64,000 nucleotides of DNA from Nostoc foliaceum FACHB-393 (GCF_014698505.1 NZ_JACJTD010000018.1:82381-146380), one strand, 5' to 3'. Counted from the stretch's first letter, positions 47,426-57,355 are shown. Numbers and translations are program-made. The notes: a model not told the origin generated them from the sequence alone.

Positions 47426-49324
47426 TTATGATCCCCGTCGCCAAATCTTTATAGTATCGTCATCACCACCACTAACTAGGGTTTGTCCATCGGGACTGAA
47501 GGCGACGCATCTAACATAGTTGGAATGCCCTGTAAGTGTGCTGATTTCTCTCCCACTGTGTAAATGCCACAGTTTGATAGTGTTGTCCCAACTACCACTA
47601 GCGAGAAATTGCCCATCTTTGCTAAAGGCAACTGACCAAACTGAATCAGAATGACCTATGAGAGTACGAATTTCTCTGCCTGTGTTTACATGCCACAGTT
47701 TAATGGTGTTGTCACCACTGCCACTGGCGATAATTTCCCCATCCTGGCTGAATGCAATACAGTTAACGAAGAAGGAATGACCCAATAATGTGGAGATGTT
47801 TCTACCTGTGTAGACTTGCCATAGTTTGATGGTGTAATCATTACTGCCACTAGCTACAAGCTGTCTATCTTTGCTATTCGTTGCAGGTGTTCTCGGAGAG
47901 TAGGCGACTGACGAAACTGAGTCAGAATGACCTATGAGACTTTGGATTTCTATACCTGTGTGTACTTGCCACAGTTTAATTGTGCAGTCAGCACTACCAC
48001 TAGCCAGAAACTTGCCATCTGGACTAAAAGCAACGGAATTCACCCAGTTAGCATGAGCAATGAGAGTACGAATTTCTTTGCCTGTGTTTACATCCCACAA
48101 TTTGATGGTGTTATCCCAACTACCGCTAGCCAAAATTCCCCAGTTCAGGTCTGCGGTTCTCGCAGATTTGCCTGACTCACCTTGATAAGAAAGCTTTGAG
48201 GAGATTGGGCTAAAAGCTACAGAATGAACCATACTGGAATGACCAGAAGACCAACGACCCAGTTGACGCACTAGCTTGCCAGTACCCAATTGCCAAAGTT
48301 TAATAGTATGGTCATTACTGCCACTAGCAATCAATTGTCCGTCTGAGCTAATGGCGATCGCATGAACCATACTAGAATGACCTCTGAGGGTCTGTACGCA
48401 TTGCCAGTTCTGCTGATCTAATACAACTACAACAGGTGGAGGTGGTTTAAGTCTAGGTGTTATTACCCAAGTGGATGATATTGGTGCTATGTTCTCCCCA
48501 GTATCAGGGCCCAATAAATCCAACCACTCCTGCACAGATTGGGGACGATAGGTTGACTCCAGATCCATGCCGCACATAATAGCCTGATTTACCCTATCGC
48601 TGATCTTAGGATTAAAATATTGTGGTGGTTCTAAATTAACATTGTGACGTCTATCATCAGCACTTGTCGGTATAACTGCGGTTAGCAAATTATACAATGT
48701 AGCAGCTAAGGCGTAGATATCAATGTACTCTCCTCGTGGCGCTTCTGATTCATACTGTTCAGGTGGGGCAAAACCAGGAGTACGATACACTGTATGCCTT
48801 TGGATCATATTGGGAATAAATTCTCTAGCGATACCAAAGTCTATCAGCACTGCTTCTGATTTATCAATGCGGATCATGATGTTGCGTGGTTTGAGATCCC
48901 GATGCAGCAAGCCTTTAGAGTGAATTAGCGTCAAAGCATCGCCAATTTGCCTGATGTACAGCAAAGCTTCTGCTTCTGATAACACCCCCATGCGTCTCAG
49001 GTGCTGTCCTAAGTCTTCGCCTTCGATGTACTCCATTACCATGCAAGGCAAATTTCCCTCATCGAAGATAGTTTCTATCTGTACTATATGAGGATGGTGA
49101 CACACAGCAAGCCGAACGGCTTCATCACGGAAGTCTTGCCGTAACTTGTTTCGGTGGAGTATCCAGGCGGGGTGATTCAGGATTTCTTCTTTGAGGGTTT
49201 TTATCACTCGCAGTTGATTCCGTTGATTTCTAGCAAGATAAGTAATGCCAATTCCGCCTTCGCCTAGTTGGCTTTCAATAATGTAGCGTCCACCAAATAA
49301 AGACTTTCCTGCATTCCACACCAT
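47426..49324 (-). CDS. Ser/Thr protein kinase with seven-bladed WD40 propeller
   Basis: 632 residues. Hanks-type kinase domain (about 12-270): glycine loop [12 protein letters not shown], Lys in [27 protein letters not shown] and the APPEQYES segment, all intact. A short linker leads to seven WD40 repeats (about 305-632), each ending in a TIKLWxxxTG-type blade. The second and fourth repeats carry insertions of about 20 and 9 residues. Seven repeats are enough for one closed beta-propeller, a docking platform for partners. No transmembrane helix, so cytoplasmic. Divergent from the sensor gene at 49614. Confidence 0.94.
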   Translation of the reverse strand: MVWNAGKSLFGGRYIIESQLGEGGIGITYLARNQRNQLRVIKTLKEEILNHPAWILHRNKLRQDFRDEAVRLAVCHHPHIVQIETIFDEGNLPCMVMEYIEGEDLGQHLRRMGVLSEAEALLYIRQIGDALTLIHSKGLLHRDLKPRNIMIRIDKSEAVLIDFGIAREFIPNMIQRHTVYRTPGFAPPEQYESEAPRGEYIDIYALAATLYNLLTAVIPTSADDRRHNVNLEPPQYFNPKISDRVNQAIMCGMDLESTYRPQSVQEWLDLLGPDTGENIAPISSTWVITPRLKPPPPVVVVLDQQNWQCVQTLRGHSSMVHAIAISSDGQLIASGSNDHTIKLWQLGTGKLVRQLGRWSSGHSSMVHSVAFSPISSKLSYQGESGKSARTADLNWGILASGSWDNTIKLWDVNTGKEIRTLIAHANWVNSVAFSPDGKFLASGSADCTIKLWQVHTGIEIQSLIGHSDSVSSVAYSPRTPATNSKDRQLVASGSNDYTIKLWQVYTGRNISTLLGHSFFVNCIAFSQDGEIIASGSGDNTIKLWHVNTGREIRTLIGHSDSVWSVAFSKDGQFLASGSWDNTIKLWHLHSGREISTLTGHSNYVRCVAFSPDGQTLVSGGDDDTIKIWRRGS

Positions 49325-49613
49325 TAGTAATATTTGACAATTGCTGGTATTTATTTTGGCACGGGATCAGAACAGCCAATACGAATTTTTGGAAATTCAA
49401 TTTTGTTTTGCTGTTGTAGCTTTTTGGAACTTAGTTACTTAGAGAACATGTTCATTAACCTCAATAATTACTAATATAAGGTTAGGTATACCCTAATAGT
49501 TTTAGCTAAACTATGCCTTTATACCAAATGAGAGTTGATTGCTCATGGTAGAGTAAACGGTGACTTTTGCCATATTTATTCATAATAATTTGACTTGTAG
49601 GTAATCTAAAATT

Positions 49614-50522
49614 ATGCTAAAGAATCTAAATTTGAAACAAAAGTTTACAATTTTGCTATTGGTAATTCTGACATTCGGTCTGAGCTTGAGTGGGTTTGCT
49701 CTTTCTTCTCTGCTCAGAGAGAATGCTAAACAAGATATTAGCTCAACAGGTCTTATGCTCATGGAAACCATGAGTTCTGTTCGTAAATACACCAGTACTC
49801 AAGTGAATCCAGAGCTAGCTGATAAATTGGAAACTGAATTTTTGCCGCAAAGTGTGCCTGCATACTCAGCAAGGGAGGTCTTTGAGATTTTACGGAAAAC
49901 AACAGATTACCGTGATTTCTTTTATAAAGAAGCAACTCTCAATCCCACAAATCTTCGGGATAAGGCTGACGGTTTTGAGACTGAAATTGTAGAAAGATTC
50001 AGAAATAAACCAGACCTTAAAGAAGTGAGTGGATTTCGCTCAATTCCTGGTGGGGACATCTTTTATATTGCTCGTCCACTGCCAATTTCTGAAGCAAGCT
50101 GTCTGAAGTGTCATAGTGTACCTGAAGCTGCACCTCCAAGTATGATTAGTCTTTATGGTACAGCTAATGGATTTGGGTGGAAGTTGAATGAAATTGTCGG
50201 CGCTCAAATTATATCAGTACCTGCGAATAATGTTATCAACAAAGCTAATCAGTCTTCCTTACTAATTATCTTAATTGTATCAACTATTTTTATAGCGACT
50301 ATCCTGCTAGTCAACTTTTTCTTGAATAGACAAGTTGTTATGCCTCTCAAACGCATGACTCGCATAGCCGAAGAAGTTAGTACCGGACATATGGAAGTTG
50401 AATTTGAGCAGATGTCTAATGATGAAATCGGTAATTTAGCTAAAGCCTTTAAACGGATGCAGTTAAGTTTAGAAATGGCAATGAAAAGAATCAAACGCAC
50501 TCAGGGAGGTACAGGGGAGTAA
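49614..50522 (+). CDS. Membrane sensor with Tll0287-like (DUF3365) domain, CxxCH motif and HAMP
   Basis: 302 residues. TM1 at about 12-32; an extracytoplasmic Tll0287-like domain (about 33-205) contains SCLKCHSVPEAAPPSMISLYG, a CxxCH c-type heme-binding motif; TM2 at about 216-236; then a HAMP domain (NRQVVMPLKRMTRIAEEVSTGHMEVEFEQMSNDEIGNLAKAFKRMQ). The protein ends soon after HAMP, without kinase, cyclase or methyl-accepting domain. It may therefore signal through a partner such as the kinases flanking it (47426 and 50675). A redox or gas ligand is inferred from the heme motif. Confidence 0.85.
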   Translation: MLKNLNLKQKFTILLLVILTFGLSLSGFALSSLLRENAKQDISSTGLMLMETMSSVRKYTSTQVNPELADKLETEFLPQSVPAYSAREVFEILRKTTDYRDFFYKEATLNPTNLRDKADGFETEIVERFRNKPDLKEVSGFRSIPGGDIFYIARPLPISEASCLKCHSVPEAAPPSMISLYGTANGFGWKLNEIVGAQIISVPANNVINKANQSSLLIILIVSTIFIATILLVNFFLNRQVVMPLKRMTRIAEEVSTGHMEVEFEQMSNDEIGNLAKAFKRMQLSLEMAMKRIKRTQGGTGE

Positions 50523-50674
50523 AATGGTTCGTAATTCGTAATTCGTAATTCAGTTTTGTAACAGAGATTTAGACCCCACCATAAAAGTGGCTGCGCTTAG
50601 TTGCTCTTCACTTAAAATCTCAGATTTAGTTCAACAATTCAAAATTATCTCTAAATTAATGGTGGTCAAAATCT

Positions 50675-51925
50675 CTATGAGAATAAGGTTTTTTTGAATT
50701 CAAAAGCTGCTTGAAAATCAGGAATTTCTCTGGCTATGAGTTCAACAAATTGTTCAGGTGAGATATAAGGATTTTGAGCTAATATTTCTTCTATAATCAG
50801 ATTTGCCATTGGGCCAATGTGGTAGGCTAACTCTTGCTGACAATGTTTGATAAATGCTGGTTGGAGTGAAGGTTCTTGTTGTTCAATTCGCCCAGTTTGT
50901 GGACTAGAAGGTGAACTAGGTAAACTAAAAATTGTTTCTCCAGGTTGGTTGTATGACTGCGATATTGCCGACATAGCCTGAAATTCAGGATTAAATACCG
51001 TAGGGGGCAAATCATCAACCATGATTGCAGGAGACATTACCACTTGTGGTTCTCCAATCCGCTCTAAATCTATGAGAACTGCCCTAGCTGTTTGGTATCG
51101 CTTGTTAGGCCTGTCTGCCAACATACAATCAAGTACTTGAGCAAAATCATCAGTGACGTAAGTATAATAACGCCAGTTCCATTCTAAGGAGTACTGATCC
51201 ATTAGTAACGATGGATCTCTACCTGTGAGTAGTACAATAGCCGTTACCCCCAAAGCATACAGGTCACTAGAGGGGGAACATAAACCCAAGCTAATCTGTT
51301 CGCGGGGAGCATATCCCACTTTGCCGACAAGAGACATTTTGCCAACAAAGGTCACCTGGTGGTTGGAACTTCTCCCTTCATTCATGTCAGCAATTTGCTT
51401 GCCTACACCGAAATCAATCAGCACTGGCAGATCCTTACCATCAGGTAACATGATGTTGTCAGGAGAAATATCTCGATGGATGATGTTGTGCTGATGGACA
51501 TATTCCAAAACAGGAAGCAGATTCTTTAGCCACTGTATAACTTCCTCTTCAGAAAAATTCCTTCCTTGACGTTGAAGTTCTCCCAGCAGCCTCGAATATG
51601 TTTTACCGTCAACATACTCTTGTACTAGAAATAGGCGACCATCTCCTTCAAAGCAAGCCAAAAACTTAGGAATTTGAGGATGTTGCAATTGATGAAGAAT
51701 TTTTGCCTCTCTTTTAAATAAGTTGCGATATTGTTCCAGTCCACTCTCCCCTGTGCCAATGGGTGCAAACTCCTTGAGAACACAAGCTTCATTAAAGCGG
51801 CGAGTATCAAACGCCAAGTAAGTTCGCCCCAATCCTCCTTGTCCCAGAAGTTTTTGGATAATATAGCGGTTATCAATTAGAGTTCCAGCAGCTATTTCTG
51901 GTCTTGTCATAGGGGACTGTGACAT
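50675..51925 (-). CDS. Ser/Thr protein kinase with unknown C-terminal domain
   Basis: 416 residues. Kinase domain (about 18-285): LGQGGLGRTYLAFD, Lys in ACVLKEFAP, HRDISPDNIML (the second residue after Asp is Ser where Lys is usual), LIDFGVGKQ, and a GYAPREQ activation-segment end. A low-complexity linker follows (about 295-350). The C-terminal helical domain (FIKHCQQELAYHIGPMANLIIEEILAQNPYISPEQFVELIAREI) resembles the tail of several cyanobacterial Pkn proteins. Soluble. It converges on the Tll0287-like sensor gene. Confidence 0.9.
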   Translation of the reverse strand: MSQSPMTRPEIAAGTLIDNRYIIQKLLGQGGLGRTYLAFDTRRFNEACVLKEFAPIGTGESGLEQYRNLFKREAKILHQLQHPQIPKFLACFEGDGRLFLVQEYVDGKTYSRLLGELQRQGRNFSEEEVIQWLKNLLPVLEYVHQHNIIHRDISPDNIMLPDGKDLPVLIDFGVGKQIADMNEGRSSNHQVTFVGKMSLVGKVGYAPREQISLGLCSPSSDLYALGVTAIVLLTGRDPSLLMDQYSLEWNWRYYTYVTDDFAQVLDCMLADRPNKRYQTARAVLIDLERIGEPQVVMSPAIMVDDLPPTVFNPEFQAMSAISQSYNQPGETIFSLPSSPSSPQTGRIEQQEPSLQPAFIKHCQQELAYHIGPMANLIIEEILAQNPYISPEQFVELIAREIPDFQAAFEFKKTLFS

Positions 51926-52727
51926 CTCATCGCACTCCTAGCGATTTTATTGTTGATAGATTATTTAGTTTGCTGAAAGTCAGAAACTCTAGCAGATAAA
52001 GGCTTATAACATCCCTAAAATTGAGATTAACACCACTATCAACACAAGGAAATACACTTTTCTACAATCTTTTGACGGTCTTGTGTGACCAAATAGACAA
52101 TTTTCAACTGAGTAGTTCTCTAAGACTACTTATATTTAGGTATTTTAGCAGCCGGAACATGACCAGTGTCTGCGGTAATATCTGCGACTGCTTTGGGCAT
52201 CGCTTTTTGGATTCGCAGATGAACCACATCTTACCCCTAGTAACTCAATTGGCACTGAGCTTTGGAACAGTAAGGATATAGCGTGATTTCATAGTTTTTC
52301 ACAAAAACTGAGGTTGCTATAGACTTGCCAAAGAAATTATTATATGTATTTCCAGTGCCGAATATGCGATCGCTCTCAAAAATTAATCTTTCTGAGAGCT
52401 AATATCGTTCCCAGACTCTAGCTGGAAACGAGGTTTTAAAGGAGTTTTAGCTTAAGTTGACACGTATGAGCATTGCTGTCCCCCTACAGCATGGTCTATT
52501 TCCGATCGCAGGATAATTAAGAAAACTCTGAAACAACGTATTTTCGTTAACTCACATTATGATGCATTTGTACAGTGCGTAAGTCCTAAGAAGGTGAGAG
52601 AAGAACCATCTATTTTCATCTGCCAATATGAAATTTGACAAACTTCAAGGTGTTAAAATCTCGGATTTTACCCTGGTATTCGACTGTTTTAGATCCTCCC
52701 AATACCCTTAAAAAAGGAGGCTATTGG
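51926..52727. other. 800-bp gene-poor stretch between kinase and radA
   Basis: Holds a weak hairpin TCGTTCCCAG/CTGGaAACGA (52405-52431, one mismatch), a single TGCGTAAGTCCT 12-mer (52576-52587, identical to the ends of the element at 63581-63718) and a short protein-like scrap at 52126-52230 on the minus strand. No complete gene is seen. Confidence 0.45.
52126..52230 (-). pseudogene. Short C-terminal protein scrap
   Basis: In frame from just after a stop, the complement reads DVVHLRIQKAMPKAVADITA, then DTGHVPAAKIPKYK and a stop. It reads like the end of a real protein, but only 34 residues survive and no start is present. The family is not recognised. Confidence 0.25.
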
Positions 52728-54254
52728 TTACTCATCTTCATCAGGTTCTAAATCGTCTGCTGTTAGTTCCTGATGCGGGATGGCGGCGATAATCGCATCT
52801 ATTACTTTAGATACTGGTAATATCTCAATATTCAAGTCGGGAAATTTTGTCCCTTTTGGCACGATCGCTCGTTTAAATCCCAACTTAGCAGCTTCTTTCA
52901 ATCGCAGTTCCATTTGGGAAACCGATCGCACTTGTCCGCCTAACCCAACTTCACCGATTAATACTGTACCGGGATCAACTATGCGATCGCGGAAACTGGC
53001 AACGATCGCGATCGCAATTCCTAAATCTACCGCGGGTTCTTCCACATTTAACCCACCCGCTGAAGCAACGTAAGAATCTAACTTGGACATGGGAATTCCC
53101 ACCCGTTTTTCTAAGACGGCGAGAATTTGCACCAAACGGTTGTAATCTATACCAGTAGCAGCCCGACGAGGCGAGGGATAACTGGTGGGACTCACCAAAG
53201 CTTGTAATTCCACAACTATCGGACGAGTCCCTTCGCAAGCAACGACAATAGCAGTACCAGGAGCGGGATCGTCACGGTTGCCTAAAAATAGCTCTGAGGG
53301 GTTGGAGACTTCTCGCAATCCATCTGCCACCATTTCAAAAATGCCGATTTCGTGAGTCGCGCCGAAGCGATTTTTTACTGTGCGTAATAACCTATGGGAG
53401 GCAAAGCGATCGCCTTCAAAATACAACACCGTATCCACTAAATGTTCTAAGACTTTTGGCCCGGCGATCGCTCCTTCTTTGGTGACGTGTCCCACAATCA
53501 GCATAGTGACATCTTCGTGCTTCGCCACTTTCATCAATGCTGCCGTACATTCCCGTACCTGAGCTACCGAACCTGGCGCAGAAGTCAGCGCCGGAAAAAA
53601 TACTGTTTGGATACTATCAATAACCGCCACGTTCGGCTTGAGAGAGTCTATTTCCCGTAAAATTTCTTCTAAATCTGTTTCTGGCAGTACATATAAATCT
53701 GCACCTATACTGTCAGGGTCTATAGGAAGTGTAGTATCTACTACTACTGCTACCTTCTCCTCATTCACCACACTTAGGGTTTTTGATACTCCCAAACGGG
53801 AAGCTCGTAATTTTACTTGTTGTCCTGATTCTTCACCAGTTACGTAAAGGATGCGATATTTCTGTGCCAATTGATTTGATACTTGCAATAATAAAGTTGA
53901 TTTACCGATGCCCGGATCACCACCAATCAGCACCATAGAGCCAGGGACAACTCCGCCCCCAAGCACTCGATCCAATTCTTCATAACCAGACTCCCAGCGG
54001 GCAATTTGACGATCAGTAATTTGGTCAAATGTTAAAGAGGCTCGTGCTTTAGCTGGTTTAGCATGAGATTTGCCATTGGTTTGAGTTGATTGCCAACTAC
54101 TCACTCCTCCCCGGCTGGGTACATCTACTGAGGACTGAATAGAAATTTGTTCTTCTAGAGAATTGTAAGTGCCGCAAGCTGGACATTTACCAAACCACTG
54201 GGGCGATTCTGCTCCACATTCGTTACAAACGTAAAAGGTTTTTGGCTTTGCCAT
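52728..54254 (-). CDS. radA: DNA repair protein RadA (Sms)
   Basis: RecA-like ATPase that promotes branch migration during recombination. 508 residues. The N-terminal C4 zinc finger (YVCNECGAESPQWFGKCPACGTYN) is followed by the RecA core with Walker A GGDPGIGKSTLLLQ (about 112), Walker B-type VAVIDSIQTV, the RadA-specific KNRFGATHEIGIF motif (about 295) and a Lon-protease-like C-terminal domain (GGLNVEEPAVDLGIAIAIVASF, GEVGLGGQVR). All complete. Divergent from rpaB, separated by 170 bases. Confidence 0.97.
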   Translation of the reverse strand: MAKPKTFYVCNECGAESPQWFGKCPACGTYNSLEEQISIQSSVDVPSRGGVSSWQSTQTNGKSHAKPAKARASLTFDQITDRQIARWESGYEELDRVLGGGVVPGSMVLIGGDPGIGKSTLLLQVSNQLAQKYRILYVTGEESGQQVKLRASRLGVSKTLSVVNEEKVAVVVDTTLPIDPDSIGADLYVLPETDLEEILREIDSLKPNVAVIDSIQTVFFPALTSAPGSVAQVRECTAALMKVAKHEDVTMLIVGHVTKEGAIAGPKVLEHLVDTVLYFEGDRFASHRLLRTVKNRFGATHEIGIFEMVADGLREVSNPSELFLGNRDDPAPGTAIVVACEGTRPIVVELQALVSPTSYPSPRRAATGIDYNRLVQILAVLEKRVGIPMSKLDSYVASAGGLNVEEPAVDLGIAIAIVASFRDRIVDPGTVLIGEVGLGGQVRSVSQMELRLKEAAKLGFKRAIVPKGTKFPDLNIEILPVSKVIDAIIAAIPHQELTADDLEPDEDE

Positions 54255-54424
54255 TCTTAAATCTTATTAAATAATCTTAATATTTACTTAATTCTTGAAA
54301 AAAACTAAAAACCAATAATAGTAGTATTTGGAGCTTTTTCCAAATCAATTGATGGAATGATATCTTAATATTATGGTATTAAAAATTAATCATGTAAATT
54401 TTTAGTGAAGGAGCATAGAGAAAC

Positions 54425-55153
54425 TTGGAAAGCCATAAAGAAAAAATCTTGGTGGTAGACGACGAGGCCAGCATTCGCCGGATTTTGGAAACGCGCCTTT
54501 CCATGATTGGCTACGATGTTGTGACGGCTGGCGATGGGGAAGAAGCTTTAGAAACTTTTCGCAAAACTGATCCTGATCTGGTAGTTTTGGATGTAATGAT
54601 GCCAAAGCTAGACGGCTATGGTGTATGTCAAGAACTACGAAAAGAATCAGATGTCCCCATTATTATGCTAACAGCCTTGGGGGATGTAGCCGATCGCATC
54701 ACCGGGCTAGAATTGGGTGCTGATGACTACGTAGTTAAACCATTTTCCCCCAAAGAGCTAGAAGCTCGAATTCGCTCGGTGTTGCGGCGGGTAGACAAAA
54801 CCGGTGGAACTGGCATTCCCAGTTCTGGAGTAATCCATGTCGCTAACATTAAAATCGATACGAATAAGCGACAAGTCTACAAAGGCGATGAGCGGATTCG
54901 ATTAACGGGTATGGAGTTCAGTTTACTAGAACTGTTAGTCAGTCGCTCTGGAGAAGCTTTTTCTCGTTCGGAAATTTTGCAGGAAGTTTGGGGCTATACA
55001 CCAGAACGCCATGTTGATACCCGCGTAGTGGATGTGCATATATCTCGTTTGCGGGCAAAGTTAGAAGATGATCCTAGCAACCCAGAATTGATTCTTACAG
55101 CAAGAGGTACTGGTTATCTTTTCCAGCGAATTATTGAACCAGGGGAGGAGTGA
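54425..55153 (+). CDS. rpaB: OmpR-type response regulator RpaB
   Basis: Essential cyanobacterial regulator (ycf27 lineage) that controls high-light genes and phycobilisome energy coupling via HLR1 elements. 242 residues. Receiver domain with ILVVDDEASIRR, acceptor Asp in LVVLDVMMPKLDGYG and Lys in DDYVVKPFSPKELEARI. The winged-helix domain has RLTGMEFSLLELLVSRSGEAFSRSEIL and HVDTRVVDVHISRLRAKLE. It starts with TTG at 54425; there is no ATG nearby in frame, and AAGGAG lies about 11 bases upstream, so the rare start is well supported. The cognate kinase (NblS/DspA) is not in the window. Confidence 0.95.
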   Translation: MESHKEKILVVDDEASIRRILETRLSMIGYDVVTAGDGEEALETFRKTDPDLVVLDVMMPKLDGYGVCQELRKESDVPIIMLTALGDVADRITGLELGADDYVVKPFSPKELEARIRSVLRRVDKTGGTGIPSSGVIHVANIKIDTNKRQVYKGDERIRLTGMEFSLLELLVSRSGEAFSRSEILQEVWGYTPERHVDTRVVDVHISRLRAKLEDDPSNPELILTARGTGYLFQRIIEPGEE

Positions 55154-55244
55154 AAATAGTTAGGAGTGACGAGTTAGAAGCGAGGAGTTAAAAACTTTCT
55201 TCAACTCATAACTAATAACTTATAACTCATAACTTTTTCCAAGG
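55154..55244. repeat. TTAGGAGT/AACTCATA heptamer tract between rpaB and the CCB-like gene
   Basis: Purine-rich GTTAGGAGTGACGAGTTAG-type units are followed by ACTCATAACTAATAACTTATA-type units with partial complementarity. It may act as a weak terminator in an otherwise co-directional pair. Confidence 0.5.
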
Positions 55245-55889
55245 ATGACTAAACCTGATCCTAATCGAGTTTTGCGGCGTCTACCCATTGTCGTGGGTGG
55301 GCTAGGCGCTGTGCTTTTGCTGATTAACCGTTTATTAACACCGGAATTAACCCAGTCTCAATCGCGTGGTGATGTGCTGGGTGTAATTTTGAGTGCAGTG
55401 TTAATTTTGACGGGTTTAATTTGGCAGCAAGTTCAGCCGCGATCACCTGATACTGTAGAACTAATTGGAGAAGAAGGTTTTGTACTAGCAGCAGATTTAC
55501 CAGATACCGTTAAAACAGAACTAGCCTGGGCATCTCATTTATTGTTGACTAATACAGTAACGCGATCGCTGGTGGTTTTTTATCAAGGTAAAGTTTTATT
55601 GCGTCGCGGGATTCTGGGTACTAAATCTGAGGTTGTACCAGGAGTAATCTTAAAACAGGTACTCGAAAAACAAAAGCCGATTTATCTAGTTGCTCTAAAA
55701 ATATATCCAGGTAAGCTTGAATTTGATTATTTACCAGAGAATACTCAAGGTGTAATTTGTCAACCTATTGGTAACCAAGGTGCCCTAATTTTGGGCGCGA
55801 ATGCTCCTCGCAGTTACACCAAACAAGATGAAAACTGGATTGCAGGAATTGCTGATAAATTAGCAGTTACTCTTAGCTCGACTTTATAG
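55245..55889 (+). CDS. CCB2/CCB4-like cytochrome b6f cofactor assembly protein
   Basis: 214 residues. Two N-terminal transmembrane helices (about 12-30 and 45-61) are followed by a soluble GAF-like domain (VLAADLPDTVKTELAWASHLLLTNTVTRSLVVFYQGKVLLRRGIL, ...GALILGANAPRSYTKQDENWIAGIADKLAVTLSS). This matches the cofactor assembly of complex C subunit B family, whose plant and algal members attach heme ci to cytochrome b6. The role is inferred by family. It follows rpaB on the same strand, 91 bases away. Confidence 0.8.
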   Translation: MTKPDPNRVLRRLPIVVGGLGAVLLLINRLLTPELTQSQSRGDVLGVILSAVLILTGLIWQQVQPRSPDTVELIGEEGFVLAADLPDTVKTELAWASHLLLTNTVTRSLVVFYQGKVLLRRGILGTKSEVVPGVILKQVLEKQKPIYLVALKIYPGKLEFDYLPENTQGVICQPIGNQGALILGANAPRSYTKQDENWIAGIADKLAVTLSSTL

Positions 55890-55921
55890 TGGTTCCTAGA
55901 TGCATGAAGTACATGTCAAAA

Positions 55922-55989
55922 CCTCACCCCCAGCCCCTCTTCTTATCCTTAGTAAGGAGAAGGGAGATAAAGCACAGCTTGGGGTGAGG
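55922..55989. repeat. CCTCACCCC...GGGGTGAGG hairpin element
   Basis: CCTCACCCC (55922-55930) and GGGGTGAGG (55981-55989) bound a 68-base element with an inner CTCTTCTTATCCTTAG / GGAGAAGGGAG partial pairing. It resembles the common Nostoc CCTCACCCCCAGCCC repeat and may be a miniature element. Confidence 0.55.
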
Positions 55990-56053
55990 TTAAGCTGTAC
56001 CTCTCTACATTAAGAAACGCCATCTAGTTAATTACGAATTACGAATTATTAAG

Positions 56054-56968
56054 TCACCAAGAAGTCAAAAAATTCCACCCTTCCTTCTCTTCTGGTGCAT
56101 TTACTTCTTTTGCTTCCGCTTCTTCCGGTGTCTTTAAATTTTTCTGTTGAATTACATTCTCATATTCTCCTGAATCAACCCATTTCAATAACTCGCCAGC
56201 CCGCATAACTACCCAGGGAAGCCCAGGTTCTGTATAGCTTAATACTTTAGTGACCTTATCAACAGTATCAAAGCTATTAGATGCAAACTCACGGGCTTGG
56301 ACAAGAAAATCTTCGATTACAGCAGGAGTCAAGTACTCATCTGGTAAACCTGCAAGTTTCATCAGTGTAGTGGTTGCTACGTCAATATCCTGGCAAGCAA
56401 GCATTGCAGCCCGATCAGCAGTGAATCTCGCCATCATCCGCCAATTATACAAACCCAGTTCCATTCCGCTAGCTACCAAGCCACCGACACCCAATGTGGT
56501 ACTGCTCAACAAATTTTTCAAAGTTGGCATAACAATTGCCATTTGGTGATAAACCATATGCTGACTCTTGATACGAGCGATTTCGTGTCCGAAAACGTAA
56601 AGTAACTCATCTGCGTCAAGCCACTCCATTCCATCTAAATTTATACCGACAAGGGGTTTTTCTACCCCAACAATGTAAGTTTCAATGTGACCTGTACCTT
56701 GAAATAGATACAGTTCAGGAAGTGGAGTAACATCAAGAATTTGGCAGGTTTCTACAAATGTCTCATGTAGTTGGGGAAAATTACGGGATGAAATTCTGAT
56801 TTCACTACCAAGGCTTTGCAGTCTGAGTAAGCGATCAATGCCGTATTCATTAATTTTTTTTAGTAGCAAGGAGACACCGGGCATATTTTGCAAAGAAGCC
56901 AAGGCTTTGCGATCAAAAGGGTGTTCGTAGGTTGCTGAACTCAGTCCAGTTAAAATTTTTCTTGTCAT
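56054..56968 (-). CDS. M48-family protein with degenerate zinc site (probable pseudopeptidase)
   Basis: 304 residues, clearly a paralogue of the gene at 60584: YEHPFDRKALASLQNMPG against FRHPLDRQAEQALRNLPG, and ADRAAML...TTTLMKLAGLP against SDRAALL...MSTMMKLSGGS. The metalloprotease motif HExxH reads HEIAR (about residue 128), so the second zinc His is Arg, and the third ligand position reads ARFTADRA instead of AELSSDRA, so Glu is also replaced by Arg. Two of three ligands are gone, so zinc proteolysis is unlikely. The frame is otherwise intact, which argues for a kept non-enzymatic role. A hydrophobic segment follows the motif; the C-terminal tail is acidic. Confidence 0.88.
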   Translation of the reverse strand: MTRKILTGLSSATYEHPFDRKALASLQNMPGVSLLLKKINEYGIDRLLRLQSLGSEIRISSRNFPQLHETFVETCQILDVTPLPELYLFQGTGHIETYIVGVEKPLVGINLDGMEWLDADELLYVFGHEIARIKSQHMVYHQMAIVMPTLKNLLSSTTLGVGGLVASGMELGLYNWRMMARFTADRAAMLACQDIDVATTTLMKLAGLPDEYLTPAVIEDFLVQAREFASNSFDTVDKVTKVLSYTEPGLPWVVMRAGELLKWVDSGEYENVIQQKNLKTPEEAEAKEVNAPEEKEGWNFLTSW

Positions 56969-57355
56969 TGGTTTTAAACTTTGCCTTGGAATGTTTGGGA
57001 AGTTCAGTTACTTAGTACGAACGGCTTGTGCTTTCACTACGCCTGTGGTTAGAGCTTTGGGTAATAAACAAACCGCAGGTAAGGTGCTTGCTGTTCAGTT
57101 TTTTGAACAGTGTAAATCGCATCTGTCCAGCAACTTAATTAGTCCCCAAACCGACATTTCCTAAGACGCAGCCAAGAGCGAACTAGAGAGAGATTTTAGC
57201 AGATTGAACTAGAAAATTATATTTGGTTCAGGTTGAAATCTCAGCATTTTTCAGTATCTCACCCAGATACAATATGCAATGGGGGCGCACAACTAGCTGT
57301 GCGCCTCTAGTAATGACTAACTGACTCATAAATTTAGAAATTTACAATTCTATCT
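56969..57355. other. Divergent intergenic region; no gene seen
   Basis: About 390 bases between the pseudo-M48 gene (leftward) and the DUF456 gene (rightward), with one palindromic repeat at 57284-57305. Confidence 0.4.
57284..57305. repeat. Dispersed palindromic repeat, copy 2 (GGCGCACA type)
   Basis: GGCGCACA (57284-57291) and TGTGCGCC (57298-57305) are perfect complements around ACTAGC. It is related to the imperfect copy at 19313-19340. Confidence 0.6.

Noticed and set aside
52021..52281. 86-codon plus-strand frame in the gap before radA
   Set aside because: No start signal and no protein-like pattern; the opposite strand holds the more protein-like scrap at 52126-52230.
54425..55153. 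Extending rpaB to an upstream ATG
   Set aside because: No in-frame ATG with a ribosome-binding site; the TTG at 54425 follows AAGGAG and gives the family N-terminus.
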